Below, piece after piece: positions 12,943 through 24,851 of a DNA stretch of 64,000 nucleotides. The DNA is taken from NCBI GenBank assembly GCA_914767715.1, contig OU612072.1:24180001-24244000 (forward strand), in the 5' to 3' direction. The notes beneath the pieces were generated by a model that worked only from the letters and a program-made list of their open reading frames with translations, had not been told where the DNA came from and did not search any database. Numbering within the stretch: the stretch's first letter is position 1; every line of letters starts with the position of its first letter. Position numbers and translations under genes: made by a program. Source of the DNA: Membranipora membranacea (Eukaryota > Bryozoa > Gymnolaemata > Cheilostomatida > Membraniporidae).

Positions 12943-14330
12943 CTGAAGAAACAAAAATAGTAGCGGGCTAAAAGTGATATTATATCATTTAAAAGAATAA
13001 GTCCCTGCTAATAATTGTTGGGAGTAACAATGTCTTGACTGGGTTAAGGGGTAGGGAATTGATGGACGCAATCTCAAAATGATAGCTACAAATCTCGGTT
13101 GATGCGGCAAGTGATAAGTGAGATAAGCTTCCCAAGTATTAACCCAGGTTTTTTCAGCGCAGGCCAGCTAAACATTTTACTATTAGCAATCTCATTAACT
13201 CCAATACTACCAGCTGTATGCAGTTACATTTCTATGATGTATCTGAGTTGTCCTCTCAGTGTTTAAGGGGAGACTACTCCATCTTAAAATATTATTGTGC
13301 ACCCTTTATGACTTATTGATTGGACACAACTAAGTTATTCAGCAGGAATTTTACTTTGCATTCCCTCTCAAAATCTGATCAGCAAAAAAGCTGGAAGTGA
13401 GCAGCAATATCTCATCCCCCATCCTCCCAAAACATGCCTTTTGGTTATGAAATTAGGGCATCATGGGTCTGCAAACTATATTTTTATGCTAATCATGTTG
13501 TTTACATTGTTTCTGAGACCTCTGTGATGTGCGAGTAATGTATACCAGCACCAGGTCGAGAACCCTTTCTGATGGAAACCCTAATACCTATGTTATGTTT
13601 CTTCCCCGATTATTTCCCGGCCCTTATCAAATATAAAAGCCTTTTGATACAAATGCTTAGAACACAGATTGGAAAGGTTTGTTGAAAACAATTCTTATCG
13701 CCCCACACGATGCCAAAATAAACTAGATATGATTTCATATCTCGCACTCGAACAAAGTACACTTGACTCAAGTTACTGACACAAAGTGAGATGATGATAT
13801 AACCTGATGCTACAGCCCATAGTTCTAGGGGATGCAGGGGCCCTCTACCTCACCTAGAATGCCGAATAGAGTGTCCTAAAAATGCTATGATTGAAATTCC
13901 ATGTCAGAATCAGCTCATTTAGGACTTCCATCTGCTATATATATCATTGAGTAGCTTTGGAGGCACGGGACTGGGGACACAGGAGGAGCTTACAATACCC
14001 AACCTGGTGTTACCCCACACCCTTAAGAATTGTTGCTTCCCCTATTGTTTTTCTTTAACTACAGCCCTGATAGCTGCTGATGATACAGTCCAGCGTTAGT
14101 TTTCCTGTATTATCTGGATTAAGGAAACCGCAGGAAATATTTGTTTACTGAAGCGAAAAACCAACAAATCAGACTGCTGACCCTGAAACTGAAGCTGACA
14201 AAATCAATTAATATGTATGTATGTATATTGTATTGTTATCAATACTTGATAAAATTCATTGTTGTTTTGCTCTGTGATGCCAAAAAAATATAAAATAAAT
14301 TATAAATAAAAATATTAAAAAGTATCTATA
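12943..14330. other. Spacer or 5' intron of the SLC6 gene
   Basis: I looked here on the minus strand for SLC6 TM1-TM4 exons (WRFPY- and GGGAF-type motifs) and found none. The sequence is mostly unstructured. A GAGTTGTCCTCTC core like that in the local foldbacks occurs near 13246. Confidence 0.35.
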
Positions 14331-14336
14331 AAACGT

Positions 14337-14850
14337 CTAACTTATAAGATGGAATTAAGCAGCCGAGCACACTCTGTTCGGAAACAGTTTTTACGAATGT
14401 TTACTCGCTACTTGGGAATACAGAATCTACCAGAGTGTAGTCTCACAAGCTCGATTGGTGGATCGAGGCTAGTATAGGTACGCAGACATTTACTTTTAAA
14501 ACGTTCCTGGTACAGCTCATCGAGACTCTTACATTTGAGCTTTTTATTACTGAGTCTGTAGGCTGATTTTATGACATGGTTCAGCTCATTGCGGTTTTCG
14601 ACTGACATATGGCCGTGGATAATACTGAGGTGAAAGGCAAGCACACTTTCTATAAATAACTCATAGGCTAGCCGAATAGTGCTGTCCTTAACTTTCATTG
14701 ATGATAAACGCTTCATTATATAGAGACGCTTGCTTGCGTTCTCCACAGTTAGAGCAGTATTCTCTGTAAAGTCAAGTTTGGGTGTTAGGATTGTTCCGAG
14801 ATATTTGTACTTGACTTCTCGCTCGATTACTATTCCTGGTTGAAAAATAT
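14337..14850 (-). pseudogene. Non-LTR retrotransposon (LINE) reverse-transcriptase 3' fragment
   Basis: Minus-strand reading: EVKYKYLGTILTPKLDF, ENASKRLYIMKRLSSMKVKD, LAYELFIESVLAFHLSIIHG, then a tail with LYQERFKSKCLRTYTS and CIPK. This is the conserved block C-terminal to the polymerase palm of CR1/L2/jockey-type elements (YLG, A-x-RL-x-ILRRL, ESVL-x-F). A TAG at about 14408-14410 interrupts a frame that stays open for 24 further codons (RVNIRKNCFRTECARLLN) to TAA, so the copy is dead. The polymerase FxDD region is missing, which shows 5' truncation. A TACA-rich tail follows near 14210-14240, as in LINE 3' ends. Confidence 0.75.
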
Positions 14851-14859
14851 TTACACATC

Positions 14860-17800
14860 GCCATAGATGGATTCCGAATGATATCCATATCTGATAAGAG
14901 AAACAAAAATTGCTAATTTTACAATGATGACAATATTGGGTTTGGCACCTAAGCCGTTTTGTGATTCTGAATTTTCGTTGCTGGTCAAAGATGAAATTCT
15001 GTGTAGGCTGGCTGCTGGCTGCAGGCTGGCCATGGAATCCAAAAATACCAACAGTTTCAACCCTATCTCAATATACCCTAGAGGTGTAGACCCAGATATT
15101 TTTACACAGATATCCAAAGGCTCGGGTGGTCATCAAAAGAAACTAAAACTTTGAATTTCAAGGAACTAATGTTTTGTACCTTACAGACCTGGGTTAACTT
15201 TGTAATGCTGATTGTAATTGGCCAATCCTTCCCTCTATATTCATCTTTTAATTTTACAGATTAATTGCTGCATAAAATGTTTACAATGCGCTGCTCACAT
15301 TAAAATCAATCAATATTATATTGATAAACACATGGAACATAAAATACCCATATAAATACAAAGATCATCGCTTCAGATGTTCATTTCAAACTTTTGGCGA
15401 AAGGATATGTTCGCTGCTAGCTCTAGGACACAGCAACGGACCTGACTGACTCCTGCATTAAAAAGACATCCACGCCGCTAAGTGTCAAATTAAAAAAGAG
15501 AGAAAGAGGATAGATGATCCAGTCATTTGCCAGCAGAATCGCTAGTAATATTTTTTTTGTTAAAAAACCAAAACCTCGCTAAAACTCTAAGAGAACTATA
15601 TCACTAGTGTTTAATATGCAGTGCAGCACATTGACACATAGTGACCACTTCCAATCTGCATATCAGCCCGACAGGACATAGAATAGATATCTTTAGGTCA
15701 CAGCAGAAGAGTGACGGCGAGGGACTATTACATGTCAGGGAGAGCTTTCCGGGACTACAGGTAAGTTCTCACTCTGTCCACAACATGAAACACCGGCTTC
15801 TATGATTTTGGTCACAACATATTTATGGTTTTAGTTTGTGTTTCCAGTAAACTTAATGTTAATGGCAGAAATTTGATTCACCTCATAAATTCATTCCAGA
15901 TTTTAAAAGAGGGTCCGAAAGTGAGCATAAGACAATGTTGTCTTCACTGACTTTGAGGCGATTTGCAGCTAGGGTATCTTGGAACAATTTTCATTTCAGA
16001 TCCACCAATATTAATTTGCTGGGTAGTTTGTATGATAACTAACATAACATAACTTTGCTTGATTGATTGACAGTGATACGAGTAACATTCCCAGATCACT
16101 GCTGGATAGGGTGTTAAATCTGAGTTGGTCAAATTTCAAGGCTCCTTTGGCATAAGCTAGTTCAATCGAAGTTAAATTTTATTGGGCCCTACTAGAACAA
16201 GGAAAACTGACTGTTGAGGAACATCATCTGTGCAGGAGACACAAACTGTGATATAAATCCAGATATAATCTCTACATATATATATAATAGGGACTATAGA
16301 AAACAACTATCTTTGAATCAATCAAATAATTGAACAAAAGTCCAACATTTTTTTCTTTAAAGCAGATACAAATTTTTCTCAAAGTTTATCAGTCAATTAT
16401 GAATTTTTTACCGTCATTTCAGATGGCTCATTTCATATTATCTGTTTGACACAACTTGCACTGAGTTGCTGCATATATTTGACTTATTCATGGAATCACA
16501 GCTTTAACAACTGACTGCATTTAAAAGTTCAATTCTAGTATGTTATTTGCGCCGACAACATCAATGCACAGCAACTAGCAATTCCATCAAGACTTTTAAG
16601 TCGTCGGAGGACTGATCAAATGAGTTTTGATTATTGTCTCTCGATTGATTGATTTGTGTAAACGTGAGCAAGTCAGCGCCGAAGAGAATTGTGGGTACTG
16701 TTTTGCCTTGTGATGACATTGTGTTAATACCCGAATGTGCTTTCCCTGAAGTTCTATTACATAGTCTATGCAATAAATCACTTTTATTATACATCCCAAC
16801 TCAATTCTTCACTTAAATTAATTTTGGTATCAATTAATACTTTATTGCATCCAGCCGAATTTTGATAAGTTAGGCAATATTTACCAGGGAATTTATTTAG
16901 CCTCATTCATTTCGGTGTTAATAGAGGGAGGGACGTTTTGACCTTGGACAATTGATCAGGGGAACACAATCAAATAACTTTCTCAGGCACTAATGGAGAA
17001 ATGTTGAAAGAAGTCTCAAGTCAACAGCTCTGTTGCTCTGTTTCTACTTCGGGTATATTTGAATATCTAGATCCTAGAACCTTTCATCTCAACTGAATAA
17101 CATAAGTGGCCGTCAAATGGGTCGCTAAACTTCTTGACACAATCCTCCCTCAATATAAAACACAATAAACAAGAGTAGAGTTATCACATGCGCCTTTGGA
17201 CCAGGACCACAAACAAACTGCTCTAAGTTTATCTAAATCATTGCAACACTTTTTAGAGTAGTTATCACTAATAGATTCACTAAATAAAACCGATCAGGAC
17301 TTTTGTCTTCCGGATTTAATAGAAAATTGACTCTCAGTCCTCCACATAATTGTGGAATAGAATCTAGGGTTCACTGAACACCACAATAATATCTTACCGA
17401 TAAAAGTCATTCAAATTTAATTCAAAATAGTTTTTCATAGCTATTTATACATTTGTGCTTTTTGAGTGTAATCTCTTCGTCTGATTATAACATTGACAGT
17501 AAAAACCATCCGACCATATTTGTGAATATATTTTGCTTTGGGTTGTAGCCTCAGAGCTGGTTGTCATCAAATTCCCCTAAATGAAGCTTGATATAGCAGG
17601 CTTGACTATGATAATTTATCTTCGATCTGAACTTGTCTAGTTCATCACATAAACTGGTGAGGTGATATTGGTAATACAGTAATAAATAATTCGAAGCTTT
17701 ACTGGATCTTGACAAAATACTGAAGAAACAAACAAATCATCTTCAATTAATCTGAATTGAATCATTTGGATAACATGCCTTCCGTTAAGGCTGCACATTT

Positions 17801-17950
17801 ATAATATAATCAGCCTATGAGTATGCAGTGCTATGCTGGCTTCACTGGTAAAAAAGAAAATAATTTTCAAAAGAGGGCAACTCCTGTTACTAAGAACGAA
17901 GATGAGAAGCAGTCTGGAAGTGTGGCTTGACTTTTCTGGGTAATTTATCC
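14860..17950. other. Spacer, no gene recognised
   Basis: No exon with plausible splice sites and no inverted repeat of note was seen on either strand. A short (TA)n run lies near 16275. Confidence 0.4.
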
Positions 17951-18069
17951 GCACTCAAATATTCATATATTTATAACAATCAGATCAGTGACCATATGTG
18001 GTATATCACCTGATAGTATATCACATGATGATATATCATGTCAGGCAGGGTACATGAGGTTGGGCTAAC

Positions 18070-18120
18070 ACTAGCCTGTCATGACAAGCTTTGTTCGGTT
18101 GGTTCTGCTCTCAACCTGAT
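18070..18120 (+). repeat. Single TIR end of the TAGCCTGTC foldback family
   Basis: CTAGCCTGTCATGACAAGCTTTGTTCGG matches the terminal arm of the foldback at 32201-32516, but no facing arm was found. This is likely a decayed or solo end. Confidence 0.45.
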
Positions 18121-18831
18121 CCAATAAAATAAGCTGTATAGTTGTCACCAAGAGTACTAAACAAACTATGAGCATTACTGGGGATTTATTGAAACTGGAC
18201 AAAGGCCAGCGTCAAAATTAGACCAATATCACAGCCTATGAGCTTTGCTGGGCTGCTGAAGCAGTTTGCCGCAGATGTTCACCGGAATGGTCAGATAAAT
18301 ATTACAACCATACCGGTGACCATACATGGCATATCATGCTGGGTATAAAAAACAACACAGACAATAAGACTATCAAGGTCAAGGTGAACAGTGGTACGTC
18401 ATCAAAGATACAATCCTGCTATCAATTGTTAGCAAAGATATGGAGGCCAATGCGTAATGATCGCCATGAGGTAGTATTCAAATTGCTCCACAGAGTGTCC
18501 CAAACCAATCAAACCAATAAAACCATTATGGTTACACCGAGTAATATGCAAGGAGATGAACCCCTGATCCAGACTTACATTGATACAAAACAAAGGAACC
18601 TGATTACCAAATGTTGCCAGCATTTGGGCGGCTCGATTCAACAAGATCGACTTCCAGACGAGAATATGTAACATTGGCAATATCAAAAACCTATAATCAT
18701 TGAAAGGCTCCAACCAATCATAGAACATGATTAGAGCAAGGCCCAAAAGTATACAAGATCAAAAAACTGTAACTTGAATTTATGAATTTATCATTTATCA
18801 TCATCATCATCAATCATTTATCAACATATTA

Positions 18832-19056
18832 AGTGGTGGATCTAGAGTTTTGGCTGGAGAGGGTCTGTAGGGCTAAACGGTTGTAATGTGTGACGTTGTT
18901 CAGCTATCGCCACTATATAAGTATCAGTTGGTGGTTGGTGGTGATTTCACATTTATCAACTGGGACAACAGCAGGTTGAGATGACTTTCTTCTGTTCTTG
19001 AAAATTTATCGTTAAGATATGGGGGGGGGGAGCCTGTGCCCTTTAGATCCACCACT
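18832..19056. mobile_element. Short TIR element, AGTGGTGGATCTA termini
   Basis: The left end AGTGGTGGATCTAGAG faces the right end CTTTAGATCCACCACT about 225 bp away. The interior has no ORF and contains a G10 tract at 19021. The termini resemble those of non-autonomous hAT elements. I could not define a clean target duplication. Confidence 0.5.
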
Positions 19057-19059
19057 AGC

Positions 19060-20150
19060 TAACATATAGGCAGCAGACATTGTGTTATAATAGGAAAGGT
19101 TTGCGACTCTCATACCTCATAACATGATAGGCATTTGATTTTCCTGCTCGGCTGTAGGGAATAAAGATTTAGCTGGTTGATAACAATGAAGCGTGGGTAT
19201 ATGGATCATAAAGTCACCACCAGGAACGCTCAATTCATACGATATGAGTAGTGCTACTGTCAGCTCAATGCCTTAGACTGGTACGCCCTTATGATATAGG
19301 ACCACGTACCAGCAGGCTATATATAATATATAAATATATATACAGAGGGCTATGTGATATTACTTAAACAAGGTATACTGAGAATTGAATGATTTCTCCA
19401 CTAATGCTATGATACACTCTGGGTATATCTCGATCTGAGTCTCGGGAGTGGACTGTTTAACCAATTAGCAAACCCTAGATTTGGTAACTTTTTCAAATCA
19501 CTATAAATTAATACTGGGAGGGTATTTTGAACTTTCCCATCAAACTGAAAGATTAAACTTACTGAAAATATCAACTTGGGACTTCGGATTTCCTCTATAT
19601 GTTTAGTACTGGCCTTTAAATATGACCCTTCTGAAAAAATCCTGGAGGTAAAAATAATCTTATTGAAAGGCCAGACATACCCCGTTCTTTTCTCTCACAT
19701 GTTGTTGGTGCCACTGGTTGACAGACGGCAGGCCAGCAAAGCTTCTGTTCATCAGATTTCTGTCCCCACTGGGGGTCCAAGAATCAGAGGCAGCCATCAT
19801 CGGTGTAACAGCAGGTGACTTGGTGTTACTGTCATACGAGGCTGCTCATAAAAAGAAAACGAAATGGATAATGTTTTATAACAGAAAGCGATGTGCTTTT
19901 TTCTAGTGATTTGCTCAGGGACAGTTTGACCTGCAATGAGGTTTCTTATCTCACAGTACTGACAATAAATAGTTCCTGAGTGATATGGTTTATCCTAGTG
20001 TGTTGGTAGGGGCATTCCATCATCATTCATCACTAGTCAATGATGGAATACAACTACAAGCAACTCTGGTGGCAAAGTTTAACAGAGTAAATGGACAATT
20101 TTATTAGAGAAAATTAAGTTACTAGGCTCCTCAAGTTAGCCTTGTCCTGG
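19060..20150. other. Spacer, no gene recognised
   Basis: It contains (TA)-rich sequence near 19320-19345 and ordinary AT-rich DNA. No exon was recognised. Confidence 0.35.
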
Positions 20151-20157
20151 TGCAAAG

Positions 20158-21172
20158 TTATCGATTATCCTTACAGCCATTGCTGACGTTATCATAATCA
20201 GAGCCTATTCTTGATCTGTGTTTTCTCTCAGAGGTTGAGGGTGGGTGAGATAAATTGGGGGCTCTCCCCTTCTGTCCTGTAGCAGAGTTAGCTATGAAGC
20301 CCATCGTTAACTGGTCTATTCTGCTTGTGAAATCTTTCAAATCGACAGGTGCTCCCCTATGAACAGAAGGATAAAAACGCATGCATAGTAGCTTTATGTT
20401 GGAGTTGCCCCCTTAATGTCAAAGAGGGCATAACCTTTGGTGGTTTTGTGTAGCAAGTCAATAAGTTAAATGTATACATATAGTTATGCAAATAATGATG
20501 AAATTAACTTAGCTAGAGCAAGTGCGAACGAGGCATAAACAAACTAATATACCACACAAATTATGTCAATGATAATGACTGCTATTCCTCGTGCCCAGCA
20601 GGTCTGAGAATAGGTTGTATGGGGGACAAATCCTCGCTCTGAGCCAGCGGTGCTTGTAGGTAGGTTTTACCATCTGGTCCCATAACTACATTATACCACT
20701 TCACATGTAAACTCTGTGAGGTCATCTACTGATGTCTCGATACCTCGTATCACTCTCCTGTCATAAGGAAGTCATTGTAGAAATCAATTAGAAGTATCAA
20801 CCAGTATGACATATAATTTATCCAATGTGTTGGAATGATTGGCGCCTGGGATAACTAGTAGCTAAGGAATGCAAAGCAAACATTTCGAACTGATGATATA
20901 ATACAGTTATATTAATTTGTGACTTTCAAAAACAAGAGCCAAAGTAAGGAACTACTAAGGACTAATAATTATCTTAAGGGACCTTCGTATATCAACGATA
21001 TCAATTCTCAAATCGTTATTGCATTGCTTACAAGTTACAAAAAAAGCAAAAGTTTCCTCATCTACAGAACCCTGACTCACTCTACATTGTTGACATCTAG
21101 TTGGGTTTTTATATCCATGAGCATGACGGCGTCAGCCCACTCTATGAGCTCAGCCAGAGCATTATATGTCTG
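20158..21172 (-). CDS. Unidentified gene, two phase-matched 3' exons
   Basis: Exon 21172-21081 is flanked by TTACCTACAG and GTGAGT and reads QTYNALAELIEWADAVMLMD then IKTQLDVNNV, ending in phase 2 (GA). Exon 20356-20158 follows a TGTTCATAG acceptor, begins with the one base needed to complete that codon (GAG), reads GAPVDLKDFTSRIDQLTMGF then a Pro/Ser/Lys/Arg-rich tail, and stops at TAA. The phase match and canonical sites argue that they splice together. An amphipathic helical segment followed by a basic, probably cytosolic, tail is all I can describe; I do not recognise the family. Upstream exons were not found, and the relation to the VWA exon at 22.6 kb is unknown. Confidence 0.5.
20582..20725 (-). 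CDS. Possible alternative or separate terminal exon
   Basis: After a CAGTAG acceptor an open frame reads MTSQSLHVKWYNVVMGPDGK then TYLQAPLAQSEDLSPIQP, ending GHEE and TAG. Its composition looks coding, but it starts in phase 0 and so does not join the phase-2 exon at 21172-21081. It may be an alternative last exon reached from another exon, or the end of a different gene. I recognise no family. Confidence 0.35.
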   Translation of the reverse strand: MTSQSLHVKWYNVVMGPDGKTYLQAPLAQSEDLSPIQPILRPAGHEE

Positions 21173-22459
21173 CTGTAGGTAATAAGTCAGCTCTGCGCTA
21201 CCAAAGTAGCAACAAGAGAATATAGCAGAGTTTATACTAGACATGCCAATATGTAAATTACCAAACACACAACATATCTTTATTTATCAATGTTTGGAGT
21301 GTTGGAGGCAAGGAGTTAGAGACAATTCCTAACTCTAACTCCTAGGAGGAGGTAATCGCACAACTCCTCCTGTAACAAAGTTATCATGTCTAGTCTATTC
21401 CTGGTTGCTACTTTAGTTATGGCAACTACCAACCACCAACAACAGCTCTAATTGTGACCTAAACAAAGTTAACTGCTAGGGGGCTGATTGTGGGGGAGTG
21501 GCGAGGTCAACGGTTATAAGTTCCACGAAAACAATTAAACTAAAAATAGGCACACTATATTAGACCAGCACATCCTAGAAAGCTGTGCCAAGCCATGGCT
21601 AACGAGCCCCAATGGATCATTTTGAAATATTGGTGGCTCATTCACTTGTTTCGCATTTGAGATAAAAAGTCACAGTAATAGCCTAGACTTTTCCGTTTGC
21701 CAAAATTTTAGTCCTTTAGCTAGGCCACCCAATGTTCAGCATAAGTTTGGAAGATCAGCTCTTAATCAAAACATCAGATTCAGCTTAAGTTTTAACATTC
21801 TAAACAAGCCACAGATCAAAAACACAAATGACATATAATATCTCAGTGCAGCTAGGACTCAGGACCCCCTTCCCTCCTGTTAGATTACTGGTACCTTATT
21901 ACTGAGCGATAGACAATGAAGAGGGTTTATGACCCACAGATTGATTCGGGTACGAATTTATTTCTGTAGCTTTTCACCACTGTATACTCACATATTTAGC
22001 TCCGATCAGGGCAAACAGATATTACCTGAACTAAATAAGTTTCTGTGTGACAATGGCTAAAAGCCAAGCTGCTTGAATACGTCATCCAAACCTCAGATTT
22101 ATGACCAGCACAATATGTTGGTGATTTACACATCTATTATCTTTTAAAGTATAGTGACTGATTCAACTTTGGTTCTTCACATTCTGTTGACCTTTATATC
22201 GGTAACTAACTTAGTGTTATGATGGTAAGCAAGTGGTACTAGGTCATCCTCTATAATACTGAATGGGACCTCATCTCAAATCAGCTCGCTCAGTGGTAGA
22301 TTTAAGTATCAGAGAAGTAAGAAGGCAAGAATTTAATAGCAGCTTTTGAACGATCGTTTGGGTCAGTCACCTACTACAGGGATATCAATAGCAAGACACC
22401 AGAGGTCACACCATCCAAGAACTTTTGTTCTGTGCGGCTCTGAGTAGAGTAGAACTCAC

Positions 22460-22736
22460 CAAACTATGGCATGATACATTGTATAGAAGTGGTAAGACAA
22501 TCTTCCTGGTTCAAATTTCTCCATGATGATGGAGCGTTTTCTATCATATGGCCGGGCCGGACCTCAGTCCCAATGTCAGAGGACTGCCTTATCACTTAGC
22601 TGTAGTATGAGGGTATGTGTCCTGCTGGAGAAAATAACTCTAATGCCAATTCTGCCAGTTTTGGTTGTGAACTTGCAGGTGAAGTCCTCTATGTACTGGA
22701 GCAAGAAATCAAACACTGTCCAGGTGTAAGGCCTAC
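22460..22736 (-). CDS. VWA-domain exon(s), anthrax-receptor/integrin-like, partial
   Basis: Exon 22736-22596, after a CTGCAGCAG acceptor, reads RPYTWTVFDFLLQYIEDFTC then KFTTKTGRIGIRVIFSSRTH and TLILQL. This matches VWA helix 1 and strand B (W-x2-I-x2-F-x5-F then R-x-x-VIFSS-x5-L) as in ANTXR receptors. The MIDAS DxSGS would end in the preceding exon, which is not in place. Fifty-four bases further on, the same frame resumes RKRSIIMEKFEPGRLSYHFY then TMYHAIV, fitting 'R-x-I-x3-L-x5-PGG-x-TY', and ends at a GTGAGT donor at 22459-22458. The 54-base spacer carries two in-frame TGA codons and no clean GT-AG pair in the right phase. An LTR element starts 15 bases upstream of the acceptor. Proteins with this domain bind matrix ligands on the cell surface; this copy may be disabled. 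Confidence 0.5.
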
Positions 22737-22748
22737 CTGCTGCAGTCA

Positions 22749-22752
22749 CTAC
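22749..22752. repeat. 4-bp target-site duplication, left copy (CTAC)
   Basis: CTAC directly precedes the 5' LTR and recurs at 32128-32131 after the 3' LTR. Confidence 0.75.
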
Positions 22753-23465
22753 TGCTGTCAGCACAGAAAAAAAGGAAAACAACTCTAAACACTGCCATTT
22801 TGAGTTACCGCAAATGCTCATATACCCAGCTAGAATTCAACACAGCAGGTATAAATAACATCCATGGTTAATGACAAATAGAGTATAAATTTTACTTCAG
22901 CGCACCATCATTAATATAATTTACTACGGCAGAACAGCTTAACAAATACCAAAGCCTTGAATAAGTTGCCAATTAGCACGATGCTTAGTCATGATAAGCG
23001 AAATCTTTATATATAGTTTATCGCCGAATATTTTATCTGAGGATGCTGAAACTTGGAAATCTAAATCAAACCATGGAATTCAACTACCTGAAAATTACTT
23101 AAACCCGGAAGCCGATGGTATCTAGTGATACAGTCACATTTGAAAAAACGACTAAGCAAGCCCTATATGATTATAATAAATAGTGGCTGTTAGTAAGACG
23201 GAGAAAACTATAGGAAACTGGAAATTCCTGTTTCCTAAAGGAAGATGAGTCAAACGAATATTGCTAATCAATGGTGCAATCTGAGACTGAAATAAAGAAC
23301 ATTCTGGACTTCAGGAAGAAATCACCCCCCCCCCCCCCTTCTTATTAACCAGTGAGAACAAAAGAGATGAGGCTACAATAACAGACGTCATAGAACAGCA
23401 GTTAGCAACACGTGCCGCTATTGCAGACATGTTAGCAACACGTGCCGTCTTTGGAAAACTAATCA

Positions 23466-23482
23466 GAGGGTATATAAGGAGT
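23466..23482 (+). promoter_or_regulatory. Putative LTR TATA box
   Basis: GGGTATATAAGGAG lies about 1.35 kb before the LTR end. The same sequence is present in the 3' LTR near 30873. It is the clearest core-promoter motif in the LTR. Confidence 0.45.
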
Positions 23483-24386
23483 AAAATGCGTCACAAAAAA
23501 AAAAAGACGATAACACACACACACACACACGACACACACATCAAGAGAGCACACACTCACAGAACACTTTTAATACAATTATAAGAATTGTATTACAAAC
23601 TATATTTGAATCATTTTATCGAAAGCTAAATTATTTAAGTACACCTTATACTTTGAATCATTTTTTTTCTACTCACATCTTAAAAGGATTTATATTGGAC
23701 ATTAACTACTATTGGATATTATATTACTTATATTAACTACTATTGGATATTATAACTACCTTCTGGATATCCTACTACTGAAGAAAAGGCTAAAGGAAGG
23801 ATTTTTTGGTAATTACTATCTTTATATTTTTTTACCATATTATATTTTGACATCTTAACATTATTGAAATTTTTAAAATACTTTCAGAAAACAAACCAAA
23901 TAGAATTATTTAACCTCATTTGACACCCGCTTGATATTCCAAATCAGTTATTTTAAACAACACCAAGTTTCAGGATTCAAGAGTCATTTATAAAATTAAC
24001 CTTGCAAATTCAAATCAGACACAAAATAGGAGTTGTATTACCTTGGAATAATCAAAGATAACTCCAATTATAAATCTACTGCGAAATTTGAAGCGACCTA
24101 AAGCTACTCTTGGTCCCAAAGGGAAGTGGATTGAAGTCTATAACAAATATTAAGTTATAAGGCCTGTGATTCTGATTAAACTGCCTAAGCTACCTAATTG
24201 GGCTTCCAGGCACTATACAAAGATCAATTTTAGCGTTAAAGCTAGTAATCCATATAATACTTGAGACTGCAAGATATTTTGAAGTATAAAAAAAAACCTA
24301 TCTTCTAAATAGCAGCCTCCCCCTTTTTTTACAAAATAACCGCACGCTCATATCCCAAAAAGGGTTATATAATTGCTTCGTGGTGC

Positions 24387-24707
24387 ATGAATATTTTCAA
24401 CTCCACTCGAGTTACTGCTAGGACAACAAAGGAGTTTCGGCAGTATATCGGCAGGAGCCACTCTTTAAAAAGGCTAGGAGCCAACTTCTCCGAAGTCCGA
24501 GAGGGGTCAGACTTAAAAACAATTCTAAGGGTTTCTCTAAACCGGGAACGGGGAGCCAGCTGTTCGTCACTTTTGAATTTTGTTAAGGTTAATTTGTTAC
24601 ATTTTAAATTAACGTGCTACCGAAATTTTACACAGAATCTTAGTAAGTTGCAGTTATCTTCCATTATCAAGAAAGAAAGTTCAAAGAGAATACAACTTCA
24701 ATTATAA
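24387..24707 (+). CDS. 106-codon ORF inside the 5' LTR
   Basis: It starts MNIFNSTRVTARTTKEFRQY and is basic (many Arg/Lys/Ser). The copy in the 3' LTR (31695-32015) encodes an identical protein although a synonymous difference separates the two. No family was recognised. It may be a real accessory peptide, or an open frame preserved only because the insertion is young. Confidence 0.35.
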   Translation: MNIFNSTRVTARTTKEFRQYIGRSHSLKRLGANFSEVREGSDLKTILRVSLNRERGASCSSLLNFVKVNLLHFKLTCYRNFTQNLSKLQLSSIIKKESSKRIQLQL

Positions 24708-24821
24708 TCAGAACTAGACAAATTACTTATTAAATTACGTGTTGGAACCTTGAATATTTTGAGCAACAGTATACGATTTTGGTATACTACTACACTAGTA
24801 CTAATTACCGTTCCTCACAGC

Positions 24822-24851
24822 TGGGCTTTTCAAGCAGACTTGAACTCCCGG
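24822..24851 (+). promoter_or_regulatory. Putative tRNA primer-binding site
   Basis: Two bases after the 5' LTR, TGGGCTTTTCAAGC begins with the TGG expected opposite a tRNA CCA end. The complement of the longer stretch to 24851 looks like a tRNA 3' arm: a TTCAAGT loop, flanking 5-base arms that pair imperfectly, a 7-base acceptor strand, one discriminator base and CCA. I cannot name the tRNA. Confidence 0.5.

Larger units (their letters stand above)
22753..24819 (+). repeat. 5' LTR (2067 bp)
   Basis: It contains a C14 tract near 23325, a tandem pair of GTTAGCAACACGTGCCG motifs (with E-box CACGTG) at 23400-23450, a TATATAAGGAG promoter-like box near 23470, an (AC)n run at 23513-23540, a tandem TTAACTACTATTGGATATTA pair near 23700-23750 and a 106-codon ORF near the end. 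It retains 97 bp (about 23546-23642) that the 3' LTR lacks. Confidence 0.9.

Noticed and set aside
16561-16799. Two overlapping minus-strand ORFs of 67-77 codons
   Set aside because: No domain, no splice sites and composition typical of chance frames.
23510-23541. Repeat array suspected as CRISPR-like
   Set aside because: It is a plain (AC)n microsatellite in the LTR. No spaced repeats, and the context is eukaryotic.
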